From the NCBI GenBank assembly GCA_021323335.1, contig JAJTCN010000049.1, positions 1 to 44,701 on the forward strand: a stretch of 44,701 nt of DNA, read 5' to 3'. The stretch comes from Ramlibacter sp. (lineage in GTDB: Bacteria; Pseudomonadota; Gammaproteobacteria; Burkholderiales; Burkholderiaceae_C). The notes beneath the pieces are model-generated. The model had not been told where the DNA came from. It made no database searches and was given only the letters and a program-made list of their open reading frames with translations. Each line of letters opens with the position of its first letter. Within the stretch, counting starts at the first letter, position 1. Made by a program: the position numbers and the translations under genes. Shown here in pieces: positions 30,982-39,280 of the stretch.

Positions 30982-31542
30982 TCAATGGCTGACGCCGTCG
31001 CTGCGCGCCACCTTGATGCAGGTGAGCAAGAGAATGCGCAGGTCCAGCCACAGGCTGCGTCGGCGCAAATACTCCTCGTCCAGCGCCACCTTGTCGGGAA
31101 TGGACAGCTCGTCGCGCCCGTTCACCTGCGCCCAGCCGGTCAGGCCCGGCACCAGTGCGTCCACGCCGCGCTGCGTGCGCAGGCTGATCAGGTCGTCCTG
31201 GTTGAACAGCGCCGGACGCGGGCCGACGAAGCTCATGTCGCCCTTGAGGATGCTCCACAGCTGGGGCAGCTCGTCCAGGCTGGTCTTGCGCAGGAAGGCG
31301 CCCACCGGCGTGAGCCACGCGTCCGGCTCGGGCAACAGGTGCGTCGCCACCGGCGGCGTGCCGATGCGCATGGTGCGGAACTTCGGCATGCGGAAGATGC
31401 GGTTGCGCAGGCCCACGCGGTCCGACCAGTAGAGGATGGGGCCTTCGGACGTGAGCAGCACCGCCAGCGCCACCAGCAGCATCGGCACGGCCAGCAGCAC
31501 CAGCGCCAGCATGCCAAGCAGCAGGTCGAACAGCCGCTTCAT
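30982..31542 (-). CDS. PglC-like monotopic phosphoglycosyl transferase
   Basis: A 186-residue initiating sugar transferase. An N-terminal re-entrant membrane helix (LFDLLLGMLALVLLAVPMLL, Lys-Arg before it) is followed by the catalytic domain: FRMPKFRTMRIG, LRKTSLDELPQLWSILKGDM (with the Asp-Glu pair), SFVGPRPAL and PGLTGWAQVNGRDELS. These enzymes transfer a sugar-1-phosphate from a UDP-sugar to undecaprenyl phosphate. The small size, with only this domain, matches PglC and WbaP C-terminal domains; PglC uses UDP-di-N-acetylbacillosamine. It is the last gene of the operon and probably makes the lipid-linked first sugar of the repeat unit. Confidence 0.92.
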   Translation of the reverse strand: MKRLFDLLLGMLALVLLAVPMLLVALAVLLTSEGPILYWSDRVGLRNRIFRMPKFRTMRIGTPPVATHLLPEPDAWLTPVGAFLRKTSLDELPQLWSILKGDMSFVGPRPALFNQDDLISLRTQRGVDALVPGLTGWAQVNGRDELSIPDKVALDEEYLRRRSLWLDLRILLLTCIKVARSDGVSH

Positions 31543-31549
31543 GCCCCCG

Positions 31550-33019
31550 TCAACCCCGCACGACCTTGCGGATCGTGTCGACGATGCGGTCCACCTGCCC
31601 CTCGCTCATGTTCGAGCCGGACGGCAGGCACAGGCCCTGCGCGAACAGCCGGTCCGACACCGACTCCGCGCCATGGCGGAAGTAGCCGCACCGCGCGAAC
31701 ACAGGCTGCAGGTGCATCGGCTTCCACAGGGGACGCGCCTCGATCAGCTCGCCGGAAAGCCGGCGGATCAGCTCGGCGCTGTCCATGCCCGAGCGCGGCG
31801 TGATGGTGCAGGCGCTCAGCCAGTGCGTGGCGTAGCTCCACTCCGGCTCCGGCATCCACTGCAGCGCGTCGACATCCGCCAGCGCCGCGCGGTACTTCAG
31901 GAACACGGCGCGGCGCGCCTGAACCCGCTGTCCCAGCACGCGCAACTGCCCGCGGCCCACGCCGGCGAGGATGTTGCTCATGCGGTAGTTGTAGCCGATC
32001 TCGCTGTGCTGGTAGTGCGGCGCCGGGTCGCGCGCCTGCGTCGCCAGGAAGCGGGCCCGTTCGATCATTGCCTGGTCCTCGGACACCAGCATGCCGCCGC
32101 CCGAAGTGGTGATGATCTTGTTGCCGTTGAAGGAATAGATGCCCAGCGCGCCGAAGGTGCCGCTCGCGCGCCCCTTGTACTTCGCACCCAGCGACTCCGC
32201 CGCGTCTTCCACCAGTGCCACGCCGTACTGCCGGCACAAGGCGAGCAAAGGGTCCATGTCGGCGCTCTGGCCGTACAGGTTGACCACGATCACGGCCTTG
32301 GGCAACTTGCCTTCGCGCTTGCCTGCCGCGAGCCCGGCCTCCAGGGCAGCGGGCGACATGTTCCAGCTCTCTTCATCGGAGTCGATGAACACCGGTTCCG
32401 CGCCCTGGTACACGATGGGGTTGGCGCTGGCCGCGAAGGTGAGCGTGGAGCAGAACACGCGGTCGCCCGGGCCCACGTCGAGCAGGCGCAGCGCCAGGTG
32501 GATGGCCGCCGTGCCGGAGCTCAGCGCGGCCGCATGGCCGATGCCCACCAGCTCGGCCAGCTCGCGCTCGAAGGCGTCGACGTTGGGGCCCAGCGGCGCG
32601 ATCCAGTTGGTGCGGAACGCCTCCTCCACGAAGTCGCGCTCGGTGTCGCCCATGTGCGGCGTGGATAGCAGGATCTGCTCGTCGATCTCGCGCCGCTCCA
32701 CCACGGCCACCGCGCGCCCTGCCGCATCGAGCACCGGCACGTGGTTGATGGCGTGCTGGTTCATCAGGTCCAGCGCCTGCCGGCGCGTGAAACCTTCGCC
32801 GAGCACCACGGACCGGATGCGCGGCAGGCGCTCCAGCGTGGCGTCGAGCGTGCCCACCTCCAGCAGCAGCCGGCGCAGGTCGCCGTCGGTGACCGTGCGT
32901 TCGAAGCGCCCGTCCGCCTGCGTCAGCAGCAGGATGCCGGTGCCGGCCTTGTCCAGCGTGGCCAGCGCCGCGCGCAGGTCGCTGGCGCGCGAGACTTGCA
33001 TCGGGGCGGTGTCGTTCAC
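31550..33019 (-). CDS. CBS-pair / DegT-family aminotransferase fusion
   Basis: A 489-residue two-part protein. Residues about 1-118 form a tandem CBS pair: GTGILLLTQADGRFERTVTD, GDLRRLLLE, and second unit ALDLMNQHAINHVPVLDAAG. This CBS type normally sits before nucleotidyltransferases of the PtmE kind. Residues about 120-489 are a PLP aminotransferase of the DegT/DnrJ/EryC1 family (PglE/LegC group): ALSSGTAAIHLALRLL, VVNLYGQSADMDPLL, VEDAAESLGAKYKG, and Lys301 in YSFNGNKIITTSGGG as Schiff-base residue. The enzyme would put an amino group at C4 of a UDP-4-keto-6-deoxy-HexNAc. Its start overlaps the neuD-like stop by four bases. The N-terminal CBS fusion is unusual and may regulate the enzyme by adenine nucleotides. 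Confidence 0.9.
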   Translation of the reverse strand: MNDTAPMQVSRASDLRAALATLDKAGTGILLLTQADGRFERTVTDGDLRRLLLEVGTLDATLERLPRIRSVVLGEGFTRRQALDLMNQHAINHVPVLDAAGRAVAVVERREIDEQILLSTPHMGDTERDFVEEAFRTNWIAPLGPNVDAFERELAELVGIGHAAALSSGTAAIHLALRLLDVGPGDRVFCSTLTFAASANPIVYQGAEPVFIDSDEESWNMSPAALEAGLAAGKREGKLPKAVIVVNLYGQSADMDPLLALCRQYGVALVEDAAESLGAKYKGRASGTFGALGIYSFNGNKIITTSGGGMLVSEDQAMIERARFLATQARDPAPHYQHSEIGYNYRMSNILAGVGRGQLRVLGQRVQARRAVFLKYRAALADVDALQWMPEPEWSYATHWLSACTITPRSGMDSAELIRRLSGELIEARPLWKPMHLQPVFARCGYFRHGAESVSDRLFAQGLCLPSGSNMSEGQVDRIVDTIRKVVRG

Positions 33020-33645
33020 TTCGGCTTCCGGCTCAGGGGCGCGGCCGGCACGCCGACCCAGATGGCGCCGGAGGGCACGTCGCGGGTGACCACGGCGCCG
33101 GCGCCGATGGTGCTGTCGTCGCCGACGCGCACATTGGGCAGCACGTTGGCGCCCGCCCCCACCATGACGCGCCGTCCGATGTGGACGGCTCCGCCCAGGG
33201 TGGCATGCGGGGCGATGTGCGTGAAGGCGCCGACCACGCAGTCGTGGTCGACCACCGCGCCGTGGTTGACGATGACGGACTCACCCAGGCGCACCGCCGG
33301 CCCGACCACCGCGAGGGCCGCGACGAAGCTGCCGGCGCCGACCGCCGCGAACCGGGAGACCACCGCTGCGGGATGCAGCACCGTGAAGGGGACGCGGCCG
33401 GCAGCCGCCAGCTCCCGGAAAGGCACCTCGCGCACGCGGCCCACCCCGATGCCGACGTGGAACAGGCCCGCCGTGGCGGCCTCCCGGGCGAGGATGGGGT
33501 CGTCGAAGTAGTCGCGGCCCTGCAGTTGCGGCGCGTCGTCCACCACCTCGATGTCCGAACGCGTGCGGCCCCCCGCCAGGAGGGCGTCGAGCACCACCTT
33601 GGCATGGCCACTGGCCCCGAGCAACAGGATCTTTTCAGTAGGCAT
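33016..33645 (-). CDS. NeuD/PglD/LegH-type sugar N- or O-acetyltransferase
   Basis: A 209-residue protein with an N-terminal Rossmann-like half (KILLLGASGHAKVVLDAL, about 1-95) and a left-handed beta-helix of hexapeptide repeats (about 98-200: VGAGSFVAALAVVGPAVRLG, VIVNHGAVVDHDCVVGAFTH, MVGAGANVLPNVRVGDD). The catalytic His lies in the NHGAVVDHD region. PglD and LegH acetylate the amino group made at C4 by the aminotransferase; NeuD acetylates sialic acids on oxygen. Because the aminotransferase is next door, the PglD/LegH role is favoured. It overlaps the neuC-like gene by 11 bases and the aminotransferase gene by four. Confidence 0.88.
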   Translation of the reverse strand: MPTEKILLLGASGHAKVVLDALLAGGRTRSDIEVVDDAPQLQGRDYFDDPILAREAATAGLFHVGIGVGRVREVPFRELAAAGRVPFTVLHPAAVVSRFAAVGAGSFVAALAVVGPAVRLGESVIVNHGAVVDHDCVVGAFTHIAPHATLGGAVHIGRRVMVGAGANVLPNVRVGDDSTIGAGAVVTRDVPSGAIWVGVPAAPLSRKPK

Positions 33646-34771
33646 GGGTCTTCATCATCAGTGCGGCATCCAGCGGCACGGTGGCCAGCAACTGCGCGAT
33701 GCGCGGTCCGCTGGCGCCGTCGCCGTACCCATTGTCGGCGGGAAAGCGGCCATGGCCCAGGGCCTGCCGCACCGCCGCGCCGACGGCCGCGGCATCGACA
33801 TCGCAAGCGACCACGTTGGCGTTGCGCTCGCGCAGGTGCTGGCGCCGGCCGATGTCGACCACGGGCGTGCCGAAGGTGGCCGCCTCGATGATGCCCGCGG
33901 AGGAGTTGCCGACCATCACGTCGGCCGCCGCCATCCAGCTGGCGAAATCGGCGCGCGGCAGGTGCGTGGCCAGCTTCAGGGCGCCCGCGGCGCTGCGCCG
34001 CTGCAATTCCGCGCGGATCGCCTGGCTGCCGGCGTCGGCGTTCGGCAGCAGCGCCATCACCTGCAGGCCCTGCGCGGCGAGCGCGTCGAGGATGGCAGCG
34101 GCCTGCGCGCCGGCGACATCCGCCTCCTGCAGCACCGGGTGGAAGACGAACAGCGCGATCGGCCGGCCGGCGTCGAAGCCCGCCTCGCGCGCCAGCTCGG
34201 CGCGCGGCCGCGTGGCCAGTGCCGCCAGGCCGTCCAGCCCTGGCGCGCCGGTGACCCACACCCGCTCGGGCGCCTCGCCCATCCGCACCACGCGCTCGCG
34301 CGCCTCGGCGGTGGCGGTGAAATGAAAGTGGGCGAGCTTGGTGATGGCATGCCGCACCGGCTCGTCCACCGTGCCGGAGCGCTCGCCGCCGTGGATGTGC
34401 GCGACCGGGATGTTCAGGTGGATCGCCGCCAATGCGCCGGCGATCATCTCGCCGCGGTCGCCCAGCAGCAGCACGATGTCCGGGGCCTGCTCCTGCCAGA
34501 GCGCGGTGAAGGCCACCAGCATCTGGCCGATGTTGCGCGCCATGGTGGCGCCGGTGGGCGGGTCCACTTCCACCGGCACCGTCGCGCGGATCGGCAGCCC
34601 GCTGGCCTCGATCTCCCGCACGGTGTTGCCATGGGCCCGCGACAGGTGCATGCCGGTCGCGACGATCTCCAGCGCCAGTCGCGGGTGCGCATGGATCGCT
34701 TGCAGCGTGGACTGCATCAGCCCGAAGTCGGCGCGGGTGCCGCTGACGTAGCAGATGCGCCGCTGCTTCAT
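33635..34771 (-). CDS. neuC: hydrolysing UDP-N-acetylhexosamine 2-epimerase (NeuC/LegG)
   Basis: A 378-residue GT-B-fold hydrolysing 2-epimerase. Family features are ICYVSGTRADFGLMQSTLQA, IVLLLGDRGEMIAGALAAIH, HIHGGERSGTVDEPVRHAIT and MVGNSSAGIIEAATFGTPVV. The enzyme releases UDP and epimerises C2: NeuC gives ManNAc, LegG gives 2,4-diacetamido-2,4,6-trideoxymannose. Sequence alone does not separate the two; the neighbouring aminotransferase and acetyltransferase favour LegG. Its start overlaps the neuB-like gene by four bases. Intact, with normal family length. Confidence 0.92.
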   Translation of the reverse strand: MKQRRICYVSGTRADFGLMQSTLQAIHAHPRLALEIVATGMHLSRAHGNTVREIEASGLPIRATVPVEVDPPTGATMARNIGQMLVAFTALWQEQAPDIVLLLGDRGEMIAGALAAIHLNIPVAHIHGGERSGTVDEPVRHAITKLAHFHFTATAEARERVVRMGEAPERVWVTGAPGLDGLAALATRPRAELAREAGFDAGRPIALFVFHPVLQEADVAGAQAAAILDALAAQGLQVMALLPNADAGSQAIRAELQRRSAAGALKLATHLPRADFASWMAAADVMVGNSSAGIIEAATFGTPVVDIGRRQHLRERNANVVACDVDAAAVGAAVRQALGHGRFPADNGYGDGASGPRIAQLLATVPLDAALMMKTHAY

Positions 34772-35799
34772 TCCAGGTCCGACCACTGCAGCGTGGTGCC
34801 GGCGGGAAGGGCGCGGCGCGTCCGCTTGCCGGGCACCTGGTCCCGCTCGCGCGGGGGGATGCCGGTGCCGGGGCGCAGCAGCGCGAGGTCCGACAGTTGC
34901 AGCGTGGCGCCGGCGGCGATGTCGCGCGCCGTGGTGACGCTGCGCCGCACCAGCGCGCGCACCGGCAATTCGGACGCGGTCGGCTCCTTGATGTCGGAGC
35001 CCATGGCCACTTCGACCGCGCGGATCTGGCTGACCATCGCGGCCAGCTCGCGCGGTTCCAGCGAGGCCGCGTGGTCGGGGCCGGCCATGGCGCGATCGAG
35101 GGTGAAATGCTTCTCGATGACCGTGGCGCCGAGCGCCACGGCCGCCGCCGACACCGCGATGCCGCTGGTGTGGTCCGAGTAGCCCACCGGCAAACGCGTG
35201 GCCCGCGCGATGGTCGCCATGGCGCGCAGGTTCACGTCGCCGTAGGTGGCGGGATAGTTCGACGTGCAATGCAGCACCGTCACCATCTCCTTCATCGAGG
35301 CCTTGAAGCCCAGGCGCTGGCGGGTCGCCGAGATCGCGCGCACCGCCTCGAGGATTTCCGAGAGCGACGCCATGCCGGTGGAGACGATCAGCGGGACGTC
35401 CTTGGCCGCCAGGAAGTCCAGGAAGGGCGCGTTGGTGATCTCGCCCGACGGCACCTTGATGCGCTGCATGCCGAGCTGCAGGAGGAAGTCCGCCGCTTCC
35501 TCGTCGAACGGCGTCGACATGAACTCGATGCCCAGTTCCGTGCAGCGGTCGAACAGCCGCCGGTGCGCATCGCGCGAGAGCTCCAGCGCCTTGAGCATGG
35601 CGTGCTGGTCGCCGGCGCCGGTCTGGCGCTTCTGGTACTCCGCCTTGTCGGCGCCGGGCCGCACCAGCTTGTCGGCGTCGAAGGTCTGGAACTTGACGGC
35701 GTCGGCGCCGCATTCGGCCGCCGTCTCCACCAGTTGCAGCGCCAGCGCCTCGTCCCCGTTGTGGTTGACCCCCGCCTCCGCGATGATGAAGCTCCTCAT
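34768..35799 (-). CDS. neuB: nonulosonic acid synthase (NeuB/LegI family)
   Basis: A 343-residue synthase that condenses a 2-acetamido-hexose with phosphoenolpyruvate to a nine-carbon acid. The TIM barrel (about 1-275) has IIAEAGVNHNGDEALALQLV, DAVKFQTFDADKLV, FMSTPFDEEAADFLLQLGMQ, KVPSGEITNAPFLDFLA, VLHCTSNYPA and EKHFTLDRAMAGPDHAASLE. A C-terminal antifreeze-like SAF domain (about 285-343) is present, as in NeuB and LegI. Substrate may be 2,4-diacetamido-trideoxymannose (legionaminic acid) or ManNAc (sialic acid). Four-base overlaps with both neuA-like and neuC-like genes show a coupled operon. Confidence 0.93.
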   Translation of the reverse strand: MRSFIIAEAGVNHNGDEALALQLVETAAECGADAVKFQTFDADKLVRPGADKAEYQKRQTGAGDQHAMLKALELSRDAHRRLFDRCTELGIEFMSTPFDEEAADFLLQLGMQRIKVPSGEITNAPFLDFLAAKDVPLIVSTGMASLSEILEAVRAISATRQRLGFKASMKEMVTVLHCTSNYPATYGDVNLRAMATIARATRLPVGYSDHTSGIAVSAAAVALGATVIEKHFTLDRAMAGPDHAASLEPRELAAMVSQIRAVEVAMGSDIKEPTASELPVRALVRRSVTTARDIAAGATLQLSDLALLRPGTGIPPRERDQVPGKRTRRALPAGTTLQWSDLE

Positions 35800-36497
35800 C
35801 CCGTCCTCCCGTAGTGGCGCCCCAGCGCCTCCGCCACCACCCAGTCTGCCTCGGTATCGATGTCGACGTCTTCCCACTTTTGGTCGCAAACGATGCCGTG
35901 CGTCGCCTGGGGAAAGAAGGTGTCATGCGACAACAGCACGTCGGCGCGCACGAGATAGAGGCTGCCGTTCACGCGGACGGCGGGCGGGAGGTCCTGGGTA
36001 CGCTGGTGCAGGCCACCGGCGTCGGCCCAGGGCAGCAGGGCGCCATCGGCGCCCATGCGGAAGACGTGCTGCGGGTGGTCGCGCACGGGCGAGACACCGA
36101 CGACCGCATCGCAGGCGCCTTGTCGCGCCACCGCGAGGGCGGCGTGCCAGCGCGCGGGATCGCGCAGCGGGGAGGTCGGCTGCAGCAGGGCGACCCAGTC
36201 ATAGCCGCGGCCGGCAGCCTGCTCGCGCTTCAGTGCGTCGGCCGCGACGGAGGACGATGTCGCGGTGTCGCTCGCCAGATCGGGAGGGCGCAGGTACGGC
36301 ACTTCGCCGCCCGCTTCCCGCGCGCATTGCGCGATGGCCTCGTCGTCGGTGGACACCAGCACGCGGTCGAACACGCCGAGGTCCTGCGCGAAGCGCACCG
36401 ACCACTGGACCAGCGGGCGGCCGAGGAAGGGGCGCACGTTCTTGCCGGGCAGCCGCCTGGAGCCACCGCGCGCCGGGATGAGCGCGAGCGTCTTCAC
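35796..36497 (-). CDS. neuA: CMP-nonulosonic acid cytidylyltransferase (NeuA/LegF)
   Basis: A 233-residue CMP-sugar synthetase. The N-terminal nucleotide loop is ALIPARGGSRRLPGKNVRPF; further marks are RVLVSTDDEAIAQCAREAGG, LLQPTSPLRDPARW and the metal-ligand region VDIDTEADWVVAEAL. It activates the acid made by NeuB with CTP. The GTG at 36497 is chosen because it starts the family N-terminus one base after the HisH-paralogue stop. The Asp and Arg residues of the CMP pocket are intact. Confidence 0.92.
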   Translation of the reverse strand: MKTLALIPARGGSRRLPGKNVRPFLGRPLVQWSVRFAQDLGVFDRVLVSTDDEAIAQCAREAGGEVPYLRPPDLASDTATSSSVAADALKREQAAGRGYDWVALLQPTSPLRDPARWHAALAVARQGACDAVVGVSPVRDHPQHVFRMGADGALLPWADAGGLHQRTQDLPPAVRVNGSLYLVRADVLLSHDTFFPQATHGIVCDQKWEDVDIDTEADWVVAEALGRHYGRTG

Positions 36498-36498
36498 G

Positions 36499-37146
36499 CT
36501 ACATGCCCACGAAATGGCGCACGACGGCCAGGCCGGTCTCGCCGCTGCGCTCGGGGTGGAACTGCGTGGCCATGACGTTGCCACGCTGGACGACGGCGCA
36601 GATGCGGTGCCCACCGTAGATGCAGTCGGCCAGCCGGTCCGACGCATCGGCCGGCTGCGCTGCGAAGGAATGGACGAAGTACACCGCGGGCTCCCGGCCC
36701 TTCAACGGCGCCAGCAGCGTCCCCGTCCAGTCGCGGCCCTGCGCCGGTTCGACCAGGTGGTTCCAGCCGATATGGGGCACGCGCTGCGGCTCGCCGGTGG
36801 TGGTCACGTTCGGGATCGCCTTCACCTGCCCGCGCAGGATGCCCAGCCCGGGATGGTCGCCGAATTCCTCGCTGCCCTCGAACAGGATCTGCATGCCCAC
36901 GCAGATGCCCAGCAGCGGCCGGCCGGCCTCCACGTAGCGGCGGATCGCGTCACCGAAGCCGCGCGACGCCACCTCCTGCATGCTGTCCTGGAAGGCGCCG
37001 ACGCCGGGCACCACGAGGCGGTCCGCCTTCGCCACGTCCGCCGGGTCTTCGGTGACGCGCAGGTCCGCGCCCACGTGCTCGAAGGCGCGCGCGACGTTCA
37101 GCATGTTGCACATGCCGTAGTCCAGGAGCGTGATGCGCTGCGCCAT
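36499..37146 (-). CDS. hisH: HisH-type glutamine amidotransferase paralogue of the glycan operon
   Basis: A 215-residue class I glutamine amidotransferase. Catalytic Cys82 lies in LLGICVGMQILFEGSEE (canonical form GICLGMQ), and His/Glu in ATQFHPERSGETG. It releases ammonia from glutamine for HisF-type partners. In polysaccharide loci such HisH copies, with a HisF copy and an N-acetyl sugar amidotransferase, supply ammonia to turn an N-acetyl group into an acetamidino group. This is not the histidine operon copy: none of the other his genes is present. The start shares one base with the hisF-like stop. Confidence 0.9.
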   Translation of the reverse strand: MAQRITLLDYGMCNMLNVARAFEHVGADLRVTEDPADVAKADRLVVPGVGAFQDSMQEVASRGFGDAIRRYVEAGRPLLGICVGMQILFEGSEEFGDHPGLGILRGQVKAIPNVTTTGEPQRVPHIGWNHLVEPAQGRDWTGTLLAPLKGREPAVYFVHSFAAQPADASDRLADCIYGGHRICAVVQRGNVMATQFHPERSGETGLAVVRHFVGM

Positions 37147-37907
37147 CAGGTCTTTCGCACCGCGAGCCCGGCGGCCAGCGCGGCCGCGCGGATGTCGGGA
37201 ATGGTGAGCCGCTTGTAGTGCAGCACGTCGGCCATCGACACCGCGTCGGCCCTGCCTTCGCGCGCCGCCTGCACGAAATGCTCCAGCGTGCCCATGCCGC
37301 CGCTGGCGATGACCGGCACCGGCACCGCTTCGCTGACCTGGCGCACCAGAACGATGTCGAAGCCCTTGCGCGTGCCTTCGCGGTCCACCGAGGTCAGCAG
37401 GACTTCGCCCGCACCCAGCTCCACGCCGCGCTTCACCCATTCCAGCACGTCCAGGCCGGTGCGCTCGCGGCCGTTGTCGGTGTAGGCCTCCCACTTGCCG
37501 GGCCCCACCTGCTTGGCCTCGATCGACAGCACCATGGCCTGCGAGCCGAAACGGCGCGCGACCTCGGTGACCAGTTCGGGACGGGCGATCGCCGCGGTGT
37601 TGATGGCGACCTTGTCCGCGCCCGAGCGCAGGATGTGGCGCGCGTCGTCGACGGACCGGATGCCGCCGCCCACGGTGATGGGGATGAACACCTGGTCGGC
37701 CGTGCGCTTGATGATGTCGCTGAGGTTGTTGCGCCCATAGAGGCTGGCCACGATGTCCATGTAGACCAGTTCGTCGGCGCCGGCTTCGTAGTAGCGCAGC
37801 GCGAACTCCTGCGGATCGCCCATCACGCGCAGCCCCTCGAGGTGGATGCCCTTGATGAGGTTCGGCCCCTTGATGTCGAGGCGGGGGATGATGCGCAGGT
37901 TGCTCAT
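37146..37907 (-). CDS. hisF: HisF-type cyclase-like paralogue of the glycan operon
   Basis: A 253-residue (beta-alpha)8 barrel of the HisF family. It keeps Asp11 (PRLDIKGPNLIKGIHLEGL) but has Glu130 in LSIEAKQVGPG, where true imidazole glycerol phosphate synthases use an essential Asp130. RLDIKGPN in place of CLDVxxGRVVKG, and the context, mark it as a glycan-locus paralogue. Here the barrel probably serves as an ammonia channel to the amidotransferase. Other conserved parts are VYMDIVASLYGRNNL, ITVGGGIRSVDDARHILRSG and LLTSVDREGTRKGFD. It lies seven bases after the amidotransferase gene. Confidence 0.9.
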   Translation of the reverse strand: MSNLRIIPRLDIKGPNLIKGIHLEGLRVMGDPQEFALRYYEAGADELVYMDIVASLYGRNNLSDIIKRTADQVFIPITVGGGIRSVDDARHILRSGADKVAINTAAIARPELVTEVARRFGSQAMVLSIEAKQVGPGKWEAYTDNGRERTGLDVLEWVKRGVELGAGEVLLTSVDREGTRKGFDIVLVRQVSEAVPVPVIASGGMGTLEHFVQAAREGRADAVSMADVLHYKRLTIPDIRAAALAAGLAVRKT

Positions 37908-37914
37908 GCAGCTT

Positions 37915-39249
37915 TCAGGCGGCCTTCAGGTGCTTCGGGTGCCACACCGCGTCGCGCAACGACCACTGCCCGTCCTGCCACTGCCACAGGTGCGGCGAGC
38001 GGAAGGTGTCGGCCAGCTTCATGAAGTAGTCGCGCGTCATCACGGGCTGCTCGAACATGCGGCTGGCCTCGGGAAACTCGCTGGCCGGGATGCTCAGGTA
38101 GCGGAAGATCTCCTCGGCGAAGCGCTCCGGGAATTCGTGGTCGAAGCGCTTGACCAGCGCCACGCCTTCCTCGCGGGTGATGTCGCCGGAGCGGATCTCC
38201 TGCGCCGCGTCGTAGCTGGCGCGACCGATGCCGAACTTCACGCCGGTGGTGTAGTAGTGGAAGTCGTCGATGCGGTCGTCGATGCTGTTGTACTTGCTGT
38301 AGGTGCCGGGCGTGCGCTCGGGCGAGGCCTGGAAACCGCCGTGTTCCACCGCGTAGTAGTAGCAGCTTTGCGGATGCCACTTGAGGTAGTAGCCGAGGTA
38401 GTGCACCTCGACCTTCTGTTCCTCGATCTGGTTCGGGTTGGCGGGCAGGTAGGGCAGCAGGTCCTGCTGCTCGACGCCAAAGTGCTTCTTCAGGTCCGGC
38501 ACCGTCACCCCGCCCAGGCTGACGCGGGACTGGTCCTCCGCGGTGAAGTACGACCAGTCGCGCTTGGCCGACTCGGTGTCGCCGATCGGGTTGCCGTACT
38601 CGGCCTCGTTCTCGCCGTAGAACACCAGCGGGATCTTGTGCAGCAGCGCCATCTTGGGCGCCAGCGCCTTCTGGCCGAACATGAAGGCCTGGAAGGGGTG
38701 GAACAGGTTGTCGACGGCCAGCCGCGTCAGCAGCCGGTGGATGCGGCCGTTGGGCGTCATCAGCAGGTTGTCGTGCCCGGCGTGGATCCAGGCCTGGAAG
38801 TTCTTCCAGCCCCAGTCCGTGTAGATGTGCGGCGCCCAGGTCACCGTCATCGGGTGCATGCCGTACTTCGTGCGCAGCATGTGCGAGGCGTAGAAGCTGT
38901 CCTTGCCGCCCGAGCCCGGCACGATGCAGTCGTACTCGCCGTTCCTGCTGCGATGGCGGTCGCACAGTTCACGCAGGCTCCGCTCGCGTTCTTCCCAGTC
39001 GATGCCCTGCTTCTTGCGCAGCGCGAACTTGCAGGCGTCGCACATGCCGTCGGCGTCGAAGGCGATGGTCTTCTTCTTCGAGTCCTTGGTGTGGCTGTAT
39101 TCGACGGCCGAATTGGGCCGCTGGTTGGAGATGACGCAGCAGGTGCAGAACTTCACCTCCTGCGGCAGGCCGTACCTGGCCGGCGGATCCTTGGCGTCCG
39201 GCGCGTACGGCGTCCTGTCGATCTCCCGCGGTGCGGCGATGCGCTCCAT
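37915..39249 (-). CDS. wbpG: N-acetyl sugar amidotransferase (WbpG/PseA family)
   Basis: A 444-residue PP-loop enzyme. A zinc-ribbon-like pair FCTCC and MCDACK flanks SNQRPNSAVEYSH; the ATP PP-loop is CIVPGSGGKDSFYASHML. Later conserved parts are YTDWGWKNFQAWIHAGHDN, GENEAEYGNP and YLGYYLKWHPQSCYYYAVEH. WbpG/PseA-type enzymes adenylate the N-acetyl oxygen and, with ammonia from HisH/HisF, make the 2-acetamidino group. The first 30 residues (basic, Pro-rich) extend beyond the typical family N-terminus. Its start lies 31 bases after the epimerase stop. A close role in legionaminic acid amidination is inference from neighbours. Confidence 0.9.
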   Translation of the reverse strand: MERIAAPREIDRTPYAPDAKDPPARYGLPQEVKFCTCCVISNQRPNSAVEYSHTKDSKKKTIAFDADGMCDACKFALRKKQGIDWEERERSLRELCDRHRSRNGEYDCIVPGSGGKDSFYASHMLRTKYGMHPMTVTWAPHIYTDWGWKNFQAWIHAGHDNLLMTPNGRIHRLLTRLAVDNLFHPFQAFMFGQKALAPKMALLHKIPLVFYGENEAEYGNPIGDTESAKRDWSYFTAEDQSRVSLGGVTVPDLKKHFGVEQQDLLPYLPANPNQIEEQKVEVHYLGYYLKWHPQSCYYYAVEHGGFQASPERTPGTYSKYNSIDDRIDDFHYYTTGVKFGIGRASYDAAQEIRSGDITREEGVALVKRFDHEFPERFAEEIFRYLSIPASEFPEASRMFEQPVMTRDYFMKLADTFRSPHLWQWQDGQWSLRDAVWHPKHLKAA

Positions 39250-39280
39250 GTCCTGTTCCTGCTCTTTCCCCGGCGGGCGA

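Noticed and set aside
36499..37907. hisH and hisF as part of histidine biosynthesis
   Set aside because: No other his gene is present, HisF has Glu130, and both are embedded in a nonulosonate operon beside an N-acetyl sugar amidotransferase.
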